From: JBDTNL01 sp039933785
Lineage (GTDB): Bacteria > Acidobacteriota > Thermoanaerobaculia > Multivoradales > JAGPDF01
Assembly (NCBI GenBank): GCA_039933785.1
Contig: JBDTNL010000009.1
Location: 10,995-74,994, forward strand
DNA length: 64,000 bases
Reading direction: 5' to 3'
Shown: positions 54,051 to 63,714 of the stretch, in pieces
Numbering within the stretch: the stretch's first letter is position 1
How the letters are laid out: each line of letters starts with the position of its first letter
Program-made: the position numbers and the translations under genes
Notes under the pieces: generated by a model
Told to the model about the DNA's origin: nothing
What the model saw: the letters and a program-made list of their open reading frames with translations, nothing else
The model's database searches: none

Positions 54051-56240
54051 CTACGCCCCCTTGGCGCCGCTCGCAAGCTGGCGCAGAACCTGGCTCTCCG
54101 GGAATTTCCGCCGCGCGAACGCCAGGATAGTCGCGGCCCCCCGATCGTCGCGCAGGATCCGATACGTGGTGATCGCCGCGGCGTAGGCGGCCGGCGTGGG
54201 AATGGTTTCGACCAGGTGTTGCAGTGTCTGCCCCGCTTCCGGCGCGCGCCCGGTGAGGGCATAGAGCAGCGCGAGGTTGGCATACGCGTGCACGTCGTCC
54301 GGGAATAGGCGGATCTCCTCTCGGAACGAGGCCTCGGCCGCGGCGCTGTCGCCGAGATCCGCCTGAACCTTGCCCCGGATCAGGTTGAGGCCCTGAATCA
54401 GATCCTGCTCCTTGGCCTCGCGCTTGCCGTACACCTCTTCGGCCTTGGTGATCTCAGCCAGAGCGCCCTCGTAGTCGTGACGGGCGTGGAGGACCTGAGC
54501 GAGGGTGATCATGGGCATGACGCGCAGGTTCTTCTCTTCGAGCGCCAGGCGCGCCTCACGCTCGGCCTCGCCGAGGTCGTTGCGCTGGAGGGCGATCTGG
54601 GCCAGCAGGCCATGGGCGAATGAGCTGTTGGTCGAGGCCGCGAGCCGGGCGTGGGCCGCTGCCTCATCGAGGCGGCCCATCTCGAAGAGCAGGGACGACA
54701 CCTCGACGGCGACATGCGGAGCGCCGCCCGAACGGCGCAGAGCCTCCTGGTAGGCGGCGAGCGACTCTTCGAGCCGGCCGAGCTTGTGCGTGGCCTTGCC
54801 GAGGAACTCCCAGCCGTCGACCATCTGCGGGTTGTGCTCGACCACCCGCCGGAAGACCACCGCGGCGTCGGCATATCGGCGGTCATGGAGCGCCGTGAAG
54901 CCCACCGCGAGGTCGGAGAGTGTGGGGATCTGGCTCCGCGGATCGGGCAGCGGCCCGCCGGTCGACGGCCCGGAGCTCAGATAGCCGAGCGAGGCCATCG
55001 CCTTGCGGGTCTCGTCGTCGACCGCCGAGGGCGGCTTCAGGGTCCGGTCGTAGGCCTCGAGCTCCTGCCGCATCTCGGAATACATGCGGCGCTGGTCGGT
55101 GAGCACGTTGTGGGTCTCGCGCGGATCGGCGACCAGATCGTAGAGCTCCGGAGACGGACCGGCGATCATCTGGTGGGTCGAATCCGTGAGCGAGGCGAGG
55201 TCGCTCCAGCCGAAGTGAAGGCGCGGATAGAAGGTCTCCGAGTAGATGCGCCGCGGCTTGGCCGCCGGGTCGGCGAGGGCGAGCAGCGAGCTGCCGCGCA
55301 GGGTCGGCTGCGGCGGCAGGCCGAGCAACCGGATCAGGGTGGGCACCACGTCGGTGAGCTCTGCCGGCGCGTCGACCGTGGTCCCGGCGAGACGTGAGCT
55401 CGGCAGCTTGAGCACCAGCGGCACGTGGATATCCTCGGTGTAGAGCAACACACCGTGCTCCTGTTCGCCGTGATCGCCCAGGCCCTCGCCGTGGTCGGCG
55501 AGCAGCACGACGAGCGCGCGATCGTAGACGCCGAGCGCGCGAAGCTCGGTCACCAGCTCGGCGACGATGCTATCGGCGGTCGCGATCTCGCCGTCATAGG
55601 GCAAGGCATAGCGCGAGCGATAGGGCTCCGGCGGCTCATAAGGCGAGTGCGGCTCGTAGAGGTGAAGGAAGAGAAAGAAGGGCTTGACGGCGGCACCTCG
55701 GAGCCACGGCAGCACGGCGTGGAGCGTCTCCTGTCCCGGCCGTTGCAAGCCGCCGAGGCCGGTGCCGGCGCGAAATTCGATGGTGTCCTCGTAGAGATCG
55801 AACGCGGTCGAGAGCCCGGTTTTGCCTTGGAGGACGAAAGCGGAGACCCCGGCGCCGGTCGCGTAGCCGGCGTCCTTCAGCATCTGGGGCAGGAAGGGCA
55901 ACTCGTGCCGGGCGATCTTCGCCGGATCTAGGCCATAGCCCACGTTGTCGCGTACCCCGTGTGCCGCCGGTAGCAGGCCGGTGAGAATCGAGCTGTGCGA
56001 CGGCAGCGTCAGCGGTGTATGCGAGTAGGCCTTGGTGTAGAGCACGCCGTCGCGCCGCAGAGCGTCGATCGCCGGCGTGTCGACGCCCTTGTACCCAAAG
56101 ACCGGCAAATGGTCCGCGCGCAGGGTGTCGATCGAGATCAGCACGACGGGGGTGCCAGCTGGCACGCGCTCGGTGGTCGGTGACCGCGCGCAGGCGGCGA
56201 GGAGCGCGTAAAGGAAGATGGAAGCGAGCCGGTGGCGCAT
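54051..56240 (-). CDS. Lipoprotein with alkaline-phosphatase-superfamily (sulfatase-like) domain plus TPRs
   Basis: Protein of 729 residues. A lipobox LAAC gives Cys17. The sulfatase-like domain (~30-400) starts ISIDTLRADHLP (metal ligand Asp38). The stretch where arylsulfatases have Cys/Ser-x-Pro-x-Arg reads TLPSH, with Thr78, so formylglycine cannot form; a Thr nucleophile as in phosphodiesterase-like members is the likely substitute. A further metal block is LLADHGEGLGDHG. TPR-like repeats fill ~430-720. It resembles the protein at 61516-63714 along its length, so they are paralogues. It should sit in the periplasm or on the outer membrane; the substrate is unknown. It converges on the S9 peptidase. 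Confidence 0.85.
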   Translation of the reverse strand: MRHRLASIFLYALLAACARSPTTERVPAGTPVVLISIDTLRADHLPVFGYKGVDTPAIDALRRDGVLYTKAYSHTPLTLPSHSSILTGLLPAAHGVRDNVGYGLDPAKIARHELPFLPQMLKDAGYATGAGVSAFVLQGKTGLSTAFDLYEDTIEFRAGTGLGGLQRPGQETLHAVLPWLRGAAVKPFFLFLHLYEPHSPYEPPEPYRSRYALPYDGEIATADSIVAELVTELRALGVYDRALVVLLADHGEGLGDHGEQEHGVLLYTEDIHVPLVLKLPSSRLAGTTVDAPAELTDVVPTLIRLLGLPPQPTLRGSSLLALADPAAKPRRIYSETFYPRLHFGWSDLASLTDSTHQMIAGPSPELYDLVADPRETHNVLTDQRRMYSEMRQELEAYDRTLKPPSAVDDETRKAMASLGYLSSGPSTGGPLPDPRSQIPTLSDLAVGFTALHDRRYADAAVVFRRVVEHNPQMVDGWEFLGKATHKLGRLEESLAAYQEALRRSGGAPHVAVEVSSLLFEMGRLDEAAAHARLAASTNSSFAHGLLAQIALQRNDLGEAEREARLALEEKNLRVMPMITLAQVLHARHDYEGALAEITKAEEVYGKREAKEQDLIQGLNLIRGKVQADLGDSAAAEASFREEIRLFPDDVHAYANLALLYALTGRAPEAGQTLQHLVETIPTPAAYAAAITTYRILRDDRGAATILAFARRKFPESQVLRQLASGAKGA

Positions 56241-56265
56241 CGGAACTCGGAGTCTAACGCGCAGA

Positions 56266-56295
56266 AATGAAAAGGGCGCCCCGACGGGGCGCCCT
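56266..56295 (-). terminator. Rho-independent terminator of the Oar-like receptor gene
   Basis: A perfect 10-base GC stem (AGGGCGCCCC at 56273-56282 and its complement at 56286-56295) with a 3-base loop lies 27 bases past the receptor stop. On the minus strand TTTTCATTTC follows (56262-56272 on plus). It lies just before the next minus-strand gene at 56240. Confidence 0.8.
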
Positions 56296-56321
56296 GGAAC
56301 AGCGGCGAGGGTTGTTGAGCT

Positions 56322-59204
56322 CTAGCGGAAGTGGAGCGCCACACCCCAGCGGAAGACTCTCGGACTGAGCCGCTCGACGACTTCGTATGAAGTGGCGAGG
56401 TCATCCACGCTCGACGGCGCCTTCGGATTACGCTGTAACACCGGCTGGGAGTTCGCCAGGTTGAAGCCCTCGAGGCTAAAGGTCAATCCAAGCTCGCCTA
56501 CCTTCACTTCCTTTTCGACGCGTGCGTCGACGGTGTACACGTTGTCGTAGCGGAAGTCGTTGAGCGACGGCGTCAGCTGAAGCCCACGAACGTTGGCTGC
56601 AGTCGTGGGCGCGAAGGGATAGCCCTCGCGGCCATTGATGCTGGCAGCGACGTTGAAGCCCCAACGTTTCTCGGGCGCGATCTGGTAGAGCCCGTTGACG
56701 TTGAACGACCAGCGGCTGTTGATCAGCACCAGCTTGTGCGTGCCGTAGCTGGTTTCGACGAAGATGTCGTTGTCGTCGCCGTAGTAGCCGGTGCCGATCG
56801 ACACTTTGTTCGTCGGATCGTCTTCGGCCTTGAATTTCTTGCCGATCTTGAGCTTGTTGTCGCCATAGTTGAAATTGCCGCGCATGCTCCAGTGATTGGC
56901 GAGCGGCTTCTGGAACCCAATGTTGATGCCGGCGTAGTTGATCGAGCGATCGCCGTTGGCGAGCTCGTTGCCTCCCGTGGCCGTGACGTTATCTTTCAGG
57001 CCGTACTGCGGCACGGTCACGCTTTGCCCGTTGGGGAGAATCCTGGTCAGGGTCTTGGTCTGCTCGTAGTCGGAGGCGGTGACCGGCCGCGTCATGCCGT
57101 TCTCGTCAACCACCAAGGTGCGCTGTTCGAGCAGGTTGTTCGTGCGCCGGAAGGTCAGGTTCGCCGACACATTGAAGTTGTTGGCGAACGCGTGCTGCGC
57201 CGAGAAGGTGAGCTCCTGCGTCTTGTAGGGATCGAAGCCCTTCTGCAGACGGTTCGCGGACTTCGTCGGGTCAGCCAAATTTACGTTGGCGATGTAGTAA
57301 TACGACAGCGAACCCGCCTCGTTGGGGTCGAACTTGTGGTTGTGATTCGCGTCGGTGAAGTAGTAGTAAACGTAGCTGTACGGCGCGGTCGGGCTGACGT
57401 AGTTCGCCACCCATTGGCCGAGCTGGGCCGCGTACTGCGAATACGTGCCGCGCAGCAGGGTGCGACGGTTCTGGCCGAGGGCATAGGTGACGCCGAGACG
57501 CGGCGTGATCGAGGCCCAGTCCAGGCCGTTGGCGTTGTCACCCTTGAAATCGATCACCGGCAACAAGCCATTCGGCGCTTCCGGGTTGCCGGGGTCGTGC
57601 ACGGGATTGTTCTTGGCCGTCTGCTTGTCCCACCGCACGCCGCCGGTGATCGTCCAGCGATCCGCGGTGAGCGTGTCCTGGGCCCAGGCCGCCTGGTATT
57701 TGCTCTTTACCGACACGTTGTGGCGGATCCACTCGACGACCGCGAGGTCGTCCCCCGCGTCGCAAAGACCGAGTCCCTGGCAGGTCTCGACCAAGCGGCC
57801 GTTGGGTAGGGTCGAGATCGAGTCGTTCTCCTGCGTGCGATAGCTGCCGCCGAACTTGAGCTCGTGGTCCCAGCCGCCGGTGCGGAAGAACGACGTGCCG
57901 TCGAGCTTGGCCTGGTCGATGGCCGCGGTCTGGTCGAAGATGAAGAAGCTGCCCTGCCAGACCCCATTCTCGTCGAGGAACACGTCGGCGTTGTTGCCGC
58001 CCTTGGGATGCAGGGTGAAGGCGCCCGGGTCGTGCGAGTACAAGCCGTTGAGCATGAAGCTCGAGCCGAAGAGCTGTGTGTCCTCGATCTTCCACTTCTC
58101 GGACGGCGTCGTCTGATCCCAGGTGGTCTCGGGCGTGCGATCGAAGCCCGCGCCGCGGCCGTTCTTGAGCTTGTTGTTCTTCCAGTAGTGGACGGTGCCG
58201 GAGTTCGTGCCGAACTGGAAGTTCACCTTGGCGTTGTCGTCCTTGATCTTGGTGGCGTCGAGCTGGCCCGAGACACCGACGATGTTGCCGATGTCGTTCT
58301 CGCCGTACGAGCCCCAGATCCAGAGGTGATCGGCCATCAGCGGACCGCCGATGTTGCCGCCGTATTCCTTGATGTCGTCGATCTGGTTGCCGTTGACTTC
58401 CTTGGGCTGCGACTGCCAGCTGCCCTGGGTCTTCAGGTACCGGGCGTCACCGCGCCACTCGTTGGTGCCGCGCTTGGTGATCTGGTTGATGGTGACCCCG
58501 GCGGTCTGGATCGAGACGTCGGTCGATGCCGTGGTGACCTGCACTTCTTCGTAGGCGCCGAAATCGAAGTAGGTGGCCGAGCCGCCCACCGCCGCCATGT
58601 CGGTCAGGATCATGCCGTCGACCGAGAAGGTGTTGTCCGACGCCGTGGCGCCGCCGACCAGAAAGTTCGACTGCTGGCCGCTCTCGTTGCCGCCCACGTT
58701 GACGCGGTCGACTTGGACGCCGGGAGCCTGGCTGAGCAGCGACCAGGGGTCGCGCGCCGTCGGCACCTGTTCGAGATCCTTGGCGCCGAGCGAGATGCCG
58801 TGATCGAGCTCGCGCGGGTTGAGGAGCGGCTTCTCGGCGGTCACCACGATGGTTTCCTTGAGATCGCTACTGAGTGTGAGCTCGACTTGCGCCTTGCCGC
58901 CCAAGCGCACTCCGATGCCCTTCTGCTCGACCGCGGAGAAGCCCGAGAGCTCCGCCTTCAGAGAATATTGGCCGGGGTACAGGCCGTTGAAACGGAACGA
59001 TCCGTTTTCATCGGACTGGCCAGCCTGGTCGCCGGAGGCGCCGCTCAAGGTCAAGGTGACGCCGGGCAGCGGTGTGCCCTTTTCGTCCATCACCTTGCCG
59101 TAGAGGTCGCCGGTCTGTTGCTGGGCGACCGAGACCCCTGACACCGCCAAGCAGAAGGCGGCAATCAGGACGAACGCGGTTCGCAACTCTTTGAAAAAGC
59201 GCAT
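56322..59204 (-). CDS. TonB-dependent receptor, Oar-like, with N-terminal carboxypeptidase-regulatory domain
   Basis: Protein of 960 residues from the ATG at 59204, which follows AAAGGGGAA; a frame open upstream (to 59273) is not needed. A signal peptide ends near VSVAQ. A carboxypeptidase-regulatory beta-sandwich (~30-115: GDLYGKVMDEKGTPLPGVTLTL) is followed by a plug domain (~125-250, DNTFSVDGMILTDMA) and a long beta-barrel. No classical TonB box is visible by eye. The last residues (FRWGVALHFR) end in Arg rather than the common Phe, after a Phe two residues before. It imports a large or rare ligand using the TonB/ExbBD system at 26867-29238. AP-superfamily genes flank it on both sides. Confidence 0.9.
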   Translation of the reverse strand: MRFFKELRTAFVLIAAFCLAVSGVSVAQQQTGDLYGKVMDEKGTPLPGVTLTLSGASGDQAGQSDENGSFRFNGLYPGQYSLKAELSGFSAVEQKGIGVRLGGKAQVELTLSSDLKETIVVTAEKPLLNPRELDHGISLGAKDLEQVPTARDPWSLLSQAPGVQVDRVNVGGNESGQQSNFLVGGATASDNTFSVDGMILTDMAAVGGSATYFDFGAYEEVQVTTASTDVSIQTAGVTINQITKRGTNEWRGDARYLKTQGSWQSQPKEVNGNQIDDIKEYGGNIGGPLMADHLWIWGSYGENDIGNIVGVSGQLDATKIKDDNAKVNFQFGTNSGTVHYWKNNKLKNGRGAGFDRTPETTWDQTTPSEKWKIEDTQLFGSSFMLNGLYSHDPGAFTLHPKGGNNADVFLDENGVWQGSFFIFDQTAAIDQAKLDGTSFFRTGGWDHELKFGGSYRTQENDSISTLPNGRLVETCQGLGLCDAGDDLAVVEWIRHNVSVKSKYQAAWAQDTLTADRWTITGGVRWDKQTAKNNPVHDPGNPEAPNGLLPVIDFKGDNANGLDWASITPRLGVTYALGQNRRTLLRGTYSQYAAQLGQWVANYVSPTAPYSYVYYYFTDANHNHKFDPNEAGSLSYYYIANVNLADPTKSANRLQKGFDPYKTQELTFSAQHAFANNFNVSANLTFRRTNNLLEQRTLVVDENGMTRPVTASDYEQTKTLTRILPNGQSVTVPQYGLKDNVTATGGNELANGDRSINYAGINIGFQKPLANHWSMRGNFNYGDNKLKIGKKFKAEDDPTNKVSIGTGYYGDDNDIFVETSYGTHKLVLINSRWSFNVNGLYQIAPEKRWGFNVAASINGREGYPFAPTTAANVRGLQLTPSLNDFRYDNVYTVDARVEKEVKVGELGLTFSLEGFNLANSQPVLQRNPKAPSSVDDLATSYEVVERLSPRVFRWGVALHFR

Positions 59205-59359
59205 GGCCCGTTCCCCTTTTCTGAGTCCCCGGTCCAGGGCACGAAGGCCCAGAATCCGTGGATGAATGAACATCTTGTATGGCCGGGATGATAGCAGAGC
59301 CGTACGAGACGGACGGGGGGTGGGACGACTGGAAGAGGACTCGTTCTAGACTGCCCGCG

Positions 59360-61480
59360 ATGCGTTGCACGACCGTTTCGAGGGCTCGGTGGGGCCATGG
59401 CGGGGGCCGGAAAACCGGCGCTCTGGCGGTGCTCCTCGCGCTGGTCGCGGGGCCGGCAATCGGCATCCTGGACGCTCGTCCGGCGGGGGCTGCGGCCCCC
59501 GACCTGGTGTTGATCACCATCGATACCCTGCGTGCCGATGCCACCGGTTTCGGCGGCAATCGACGGGGCACGACTCCGAACCTCGATCGCCTGGCCGCTG
59601 CGGGCCGAGTCTTCACCGACGCCCACGCGCACAGCGTGGTGACGCTGCCCTCGCACACCAATATCCTCACTGGGTTGTATCCCTACCAGCACGGTGTACG
59701 GGACAACAGTGGTTTCAAGCTGCCGCCCACCGTCGAGACAGTGGCGACCATGCTGACGCGTGCTGGCTACGCGACCGCGGCCTTCGTCGGCGCGTACCCG
59801 CTGGACTCTCAGTTCGGACTGGCGCGTGGATTCTCGGTCTACGACGATCACTACCCGAAGGGCTCACGGCCCGACGAGTTCGTGATGCCCGAGCGGCGCG
59901 GCGACGAAGTCGTTCGCCTGGCGCGCGCCTGGTGGGACAAGGCGCGGGGCAAGCCGCGCTTCTTGTGGATTCACCTCTACGATCCGCACGCGCCGTACTC
60001 GCCTCCCGAGCCGTTCGCGACGCGTTTCAAGGACGCGCCCTACCTCGGCGACGTGGCGTCGGCGGATGCCTACCTCGGACCCTTCCTCGACAGCTTTCTC
60101 GCCGGTCACGAGCCGCCGGCCCTGGTTGTGGTCACGGCGGATCACGGCGAGGCCCTGGGAGAGCACGGCGAGGAGACCCACGGACTCTTCGCTTACGAAT
60201 CGACGCTCAAGGTGCCGCTGCTGCTCTGGGGCGCCGGCGTCATCCCCGGGCGCGACCCGCGGGCGGCGCGGCACGTCGACATCTACCCGACCCTCCTCGC
60301 CGCGGCCGGGATCGTCTCTCCGGCGGCGCAGCCGCGCCCTGGACTGTCGCTGCTGGCGCCGGCCATCGTCGAACCCTCGTACTTCGAAGCTCTGTCGACG
60401 GCGCTCAACCGCGGCTGGGCGCCGCTGCGCGGCATCCTGCGCGCCGGACAGAAGCTGATCGCATTACCCTTGCCCGAGCTTTACGATCTGCCGCGCGATC
60501 CCGCCGAGACCAGCAACCTGGTCGATCGCGAACGCCGCAGCGCGGCTGAGCTCCGAGCGCTTTTGCCGCCGGAATCCACTTGGCCGCCGCCCCGCGATCG
60601 GGTGCCGTCGGAGCAATCCTCGGCGCTGGCGAGCCTCGGCTACGTGGCGGGATCGGCGGGCAAGACGATGAACTGGGGACCGAACGACGATCCCAAGCGG
60701 CTGGTGGCGTTGGATCACAAGATCATGCAGCTCATCGGGCTCTACACCACCGGTGACCTCGATCGAGCCGTGGCCCTCGGCAGGGAAGTCGTGGCCGAAC
60801 GGCCCCAGATGCCGCTCGGCCACTCGCTCCTGGCGCAGGCCCTACTTCAGGCGCATAAGGAGTCCGATGCGCTGGTGGTGATGGAAAAGGCGCGCACCTC
60901 GGGTGTGGCGTCGGAGCCTTTGCTCCGCCAATTGGGCTTGACGCTGGCCGAGACCGGCCGTGCCCGCGAGGCGCTCGAAGTCCTCGCGCCCTTCGGCCAG
61001 AGCGACGACATCGAGGGGGTCAATGCGTGGGCTCTGGCGCTCTCGGAAGCGGGCCGCCAGACCGATGCCGAGGCCGCGCTCGCTCGCTCGCTGGCGCTCG
61101 ACGCGGACAATGCCCCGGCGATCGAACTCCAGGGCCTGGTGGCGTTGCGCCGCCAACGCTTCGCCGAGGCGCGTGAGCGGAGCGAGGCCGCGCTGCGCCT
61201 CAATCCGGCCCTGCCGCGGGCCTGGAACAATCTCGGCGTGGCGCTCTATCAGCTGGGGGATGTCGATGGCGCTCTCGCCGCGTGGCAGAAGGCGGTCGAT
61301 CACGATCCTCGGCTCATCGATGCCTTGTGGAACCTGGGCCTCAAGAGTCTCGAGCGCGAACGGTACGATCAGGCGCGCAAGGCACTGGAGGGCTTCGTGG
61401 CGGTGGCGCCGGAGAATCGATATCGCGACGACCTGGCGCGCGCCCGGGACATCCTGAAACGATTCGGCGGACCGGGCTGA
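59360..61480 (+). CDS. Alkaline-phosphatase-superfamily (sulfatase-like) protein with TPRs
   Basis: Protein of 706 residues. The ATG at 59360 is preferred because an Arg-rich signal peptide (TGALAVLLALVAGPAIG, ending near GAAAP) follows it; an ATG at 59279 would add a polar stretch in the receptor promoter. The catalytic domain starts ITIDTLRADATG (Asp55), and again the sulfatase nucleophile position is Thr95 in TLPSH. VVTADHGEALGEHG is a second metal block. Residues ~470-700 are about six TPRs. It is a more distant relative of the lipoproteins at 54051 and 61516 and lacks a lipobox. It lies 35 bases before the next AP-superfamily gene and is divergent from the receptor. Confidence 0.83.
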   Translation: MRCTTVSRARWGHGGGRKTGALAVLLALVAGPAIGILDARPAGAAAPDLVLITIDTLRADATGFGGNRRGTTPNLDRLAAAGRVFTDAHAHSVVTLPSHTNILTGLYPYQHGVRDNSGFKLPPTVETVATMLTRAGYATAAFVGAYPLDSQFGLARGFSVYDDHYPKGSRPDEFVMPERRGDEVVRLARAWWDKARGKPRFLWIHLYDPHAPYSPPEPFATRFKDAPYLGDVASADAYLGPFLDSFLAGHEPPALVVVTADHGEALGEHGEETHGLFAYESTLKVPLLLWGAGVIPGRDPRAARHVDIYPTLLAAAGIVSPAAQPRPGLSLLAPAIVEPSYFEALSTALNRGWAPLRGILRAGQKLIALPLPELYDLPRDPAETSNLVDRERRSAAELRALLPPESTWPPPRDRVPSEQSSALASLGYVAGSAGKTMNWGPNDDPKRLVALDHKIMQLIGLYTTGDLDRAVALGREVVAERPQMPLGHSLLAQALLQAHKESDALVVMEKARTSGVASEPLLRQLGLTLAETGRAREALEVLAPFGQSDDIEGVNAWALALSEAGRQTDAEAALARSLALDADNAPAIELQGLVALRRQRFAEARERSEAALRLNPALPRAWNNLGVALYQLGDVDGALAAWQKAVDHDPRLIDALWNLGLKSLERERYDQARKALEGFVAVAPENRYRDDLARARDILKRFGGPG

Positions 61481-61515
61481 TCCGCCTCTGGCCCGAGCTC
61501 TCGAAAGAACCGACC

Positions 61516-63714
61516 ATGACTGATCGTAGGAAGACAGCGTGCGTGCTGGCGATTCTCCTGGGGCTCATCGTCGCCGGCTGCCGGCCGAAGACGAGTGTGA
61601 CTAGTGTTCCCGCGGGGACGCCGATCGTGCTCATTTCGATCGACACTCTGCGGGCCGATCATCTGCCAGCCTATGGCTACAACGGCGTCGCGACGCCGGC
61701 GATCGATGCTCTACGCCAGGATGCGGTGCTGTTCGAACACGCGTACAGCCACACCCCACTCACCCTGCCCTCGCACACGGCACTGTTGACGGGCCTGCTG
61801 CCCTCGGTCACCGGCGTGCGCGACAACGTCGGCTACACGCTCGACGCCAAGCGGGTCCAAGACGGCGAGTTGCCCTACCTGCCGTTTCTCTTGCAGCGGA
61901 AGGGCTACAAGACGGGAGCCGCGGTCTCCGCCTACGTCCTGCGCTCGATCACCGGGCTCGCGACGGGATTTGATTTCTACCAGGACGCGATCGAGTTCAA
62001 GAGCCGCACGGGACTTGGTGGGCTGCAACGCACTGGCGGCGAGACTCTGCAAGCGGCGTTGCCTTGGCTGCGCGGTGTCGAGGACAAGCCGTTCTTCTTC
62101 TTTCTCCATCTCTACGAACCGCACACTCCGTACACGCCGCCGGAGCCGTTCGCCTCGCGCTATGCGATCAAGTACGACGGTGAGATCGCATCGGCCGATG
62201 CCATCGTGGGCGAGCTGATCGCCGAGCTCAAACGCAGCGGCGTGTACGACAAGGCGATGGTGATCCTGCTCTCCGATCACGGCGAGGGCCTAGGAGATCA
62301 CGGCGAGGACGAACACGGTGTGCTGCTCTACGACGAGGCCATCCATGTGCCGCTGCTGGTCAAGCTGCCGCAGTCCGCACTCGCCGGACAGTCGGTGTCC
62401 GCCCCAGCGCAGCTCACTGATGTGGCGCCGACCGTCGGGGCATTGCTCGGTTGGCCGGCGAATCCGGCGTGGCATGGCGTCTCACTGTTGACGTTGGGCA
62501 CAACCCCCGAACGACGCATCTACGCGGAGACTTTCTACGCCCGTTTGCACTTCGGATGGAGCGAGCTGTTCTCGCTCACCGACGGGAAGGAACAACTAAT
62601 CGACGGTCCCGATCCCGAGCTCTATGACCTGACGAAGGACGCCAAGGAGCGTGTCAACCTGCGCGATTCCAACCGCCGGCGGCTGACCGAGTTACGTCGC
62701 GAGCTGGAGCCCTACGACCGTACCCTGGCGGCGCCCTCGGCGGTCGACGAGGAAACTCGCAAGTCGATGGCCGCGCTCGGGTATCTCGGTGGCGGCAGCA
62801 GCCTCAAGACCGGACCGCTGCCCGATCCGAAGCAGCATCTGGGCGAGCTCGCCGATCTCAAGCTGGGCTTCGACGCGCAGCATGATGGCGATTGGGCGGG
62901 CGCGGTTGCCGCGTATCGGCGTGTCCTCACCAAGAACCCGCAGATGGCTGACGCTTGGGAATTTCTGGGGCACGCGCTCCAGAAGACCGGCGATCGCGAC
63001 GGCGCGCTCGAGGCCTATGTCAATGCGCTGCGGATCAGCAACGGCGCCGCGCACGTGGCGGTGGCGGCCGCGTCGCTCTATTTCGAGCTCGAGCGCTACG
63101 ACGAGGCGGCGGACCACGCACGCATCGCCATGGCCGACAACCCTTCATTCGCCCATGGATTGCTGGCGCAAATCGCGCTCAGGCGGGGCAAGCTCGACGA
63201 GGCCGAGAAAGAGGCGCGGCTGGCGGCGGCTGACACCAAGGCCGACACCCACATCGGACCGCTGCTGACGCTCGCCGAGGTGCTGCTGGCAAAGAAGCAA
63301 TTCGAGCCCGCGCTCGAGCTCACGCGTCAGGCGCAAGCGGCCTACGACCAGCGCCAGGGCAAGGATCCCGATTTGATCGCGGGCCTGCATCTGCTGCGCG
63401 GCAGGATCCTGGCCGAACAGGGAGAGGCCGACGGGGCCGAAGCCGAGCTCAAACAGGAAATCGCCGCCAACCCGGAGGACACGCGGGCGTATGCGCACCT
63501 GTCCCTGCTTTACGCGCTGACCGGCCGCCCGGCCGAATCGGTCGCCACACTCAAGGGCATGGTCGAGGCGCACCCGTCGCCGGCGAGCTATGCCGAAGCG
63601 GTGAAGACCCTGCGTGTGCTCAAGGATCCGCAGGGCGCCTCTGGGCTACTGGGGTACGCTCTCCAGAAGTTTCCGGACAGCAAAGAACTACGCTCCCTGC
63701 GCGGCAGCGCGTGA
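61516..63714 (+). CDS. Lipoprotein with alkaline-phosphatase-superfamily (sulfatase-like) domain plus TPRs
   Basis: Protein of 732 residues with a lipobox VAGC (Cys22). The catalytic domain begins ISIDTLRADHLP (Asp43). The nucleophile position is Thr83 in TLPSH. Further matches to the 54051-56240 protein include GVRDNVGYTLD, TGLGGLQR, LHLYEPHTPY and DHGEGLGDHGEDEHGVLLY, so the two are close paralogues. TPR repeats fill ~440-720. It should sit in the periplasm or on the outer membrane. Its TGA overlaps the GTG start of the aminotransferase gene (GTGA), which ties the two genes together. Confidence 0.86.
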   Translation: MTDRRKTACVLAILLGLIVAGCRPKTSVTSVPAGTPIVLISIDTLRADHLPAYGYNGVATPAIDALRQDAVLFEHAYSHTPLTLPSHTALLTGLLPSVTGVRDNVGYTLDAKRVQDGELPYLPFLLQRKGYKTGAAVSAYVLRSITGLATGFDFYQDAIEFKSRTGLGGLQRTGGETLQAALPWLRGVEDKPFFFFLHLYEPHTPYTPPEPFASRYAIKYDGEIASADAIVGELIAELKRSGVYDKAMVILLSDHGEGLGDHGEDEHGVLLYDEAIHVPLLVKLPQSALAGQSVSAPAQLTDVAPTVGALLGWPANPAWHGVSLLTLGTTPERRIYAETFYARLHFGWSELFSLTDGKEQLIDGPDPELYDLTKDAKERVNLRDSNRRRLTELRRELEPYDRTLAAPSAVDEETRKSMAALGYLGGGSSLKTGPLPDPKQHLGELADLKLGFDAQHDGDWAGAVAAYRRVLTKNPQMADAWEFLGHALQKTGDRDGALEAYVNALRISNGAAHVAVAAASLYFELERYDEAADHARIAMADNPSFAHGLLAQIALRRGKLDEAEKEARLAAADTKADTHIGPLLTLAEVLLAKKQFEPALELTRQAQAAYDQRQGKDPDLIAGLHLLRGRILAEQGEADGAEAELKQEIAANPEDTRAYAHLSLLYALTGRPAESVATLKGMVEAHPSPASYAEAVKTLRVLKDPQGASGLLGYALQKFPDSKELRSLRGSA

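Noticed and set aside
57864..59141. 425-residue plus-strand frame opposite the TonB-dependent receptor
   Set aside because: Antisense to a gene with signal peptide, plug and barrel features; Val/Leu/Ala/Arg-rich composition typical of antisense GC frames.
54051..63714. Calling the three TPR proteins true arylsulfatases
   Set aside because: The Cys or Ser needed for formylglycine is Thr in all three, so only superfamily membership is claimed.
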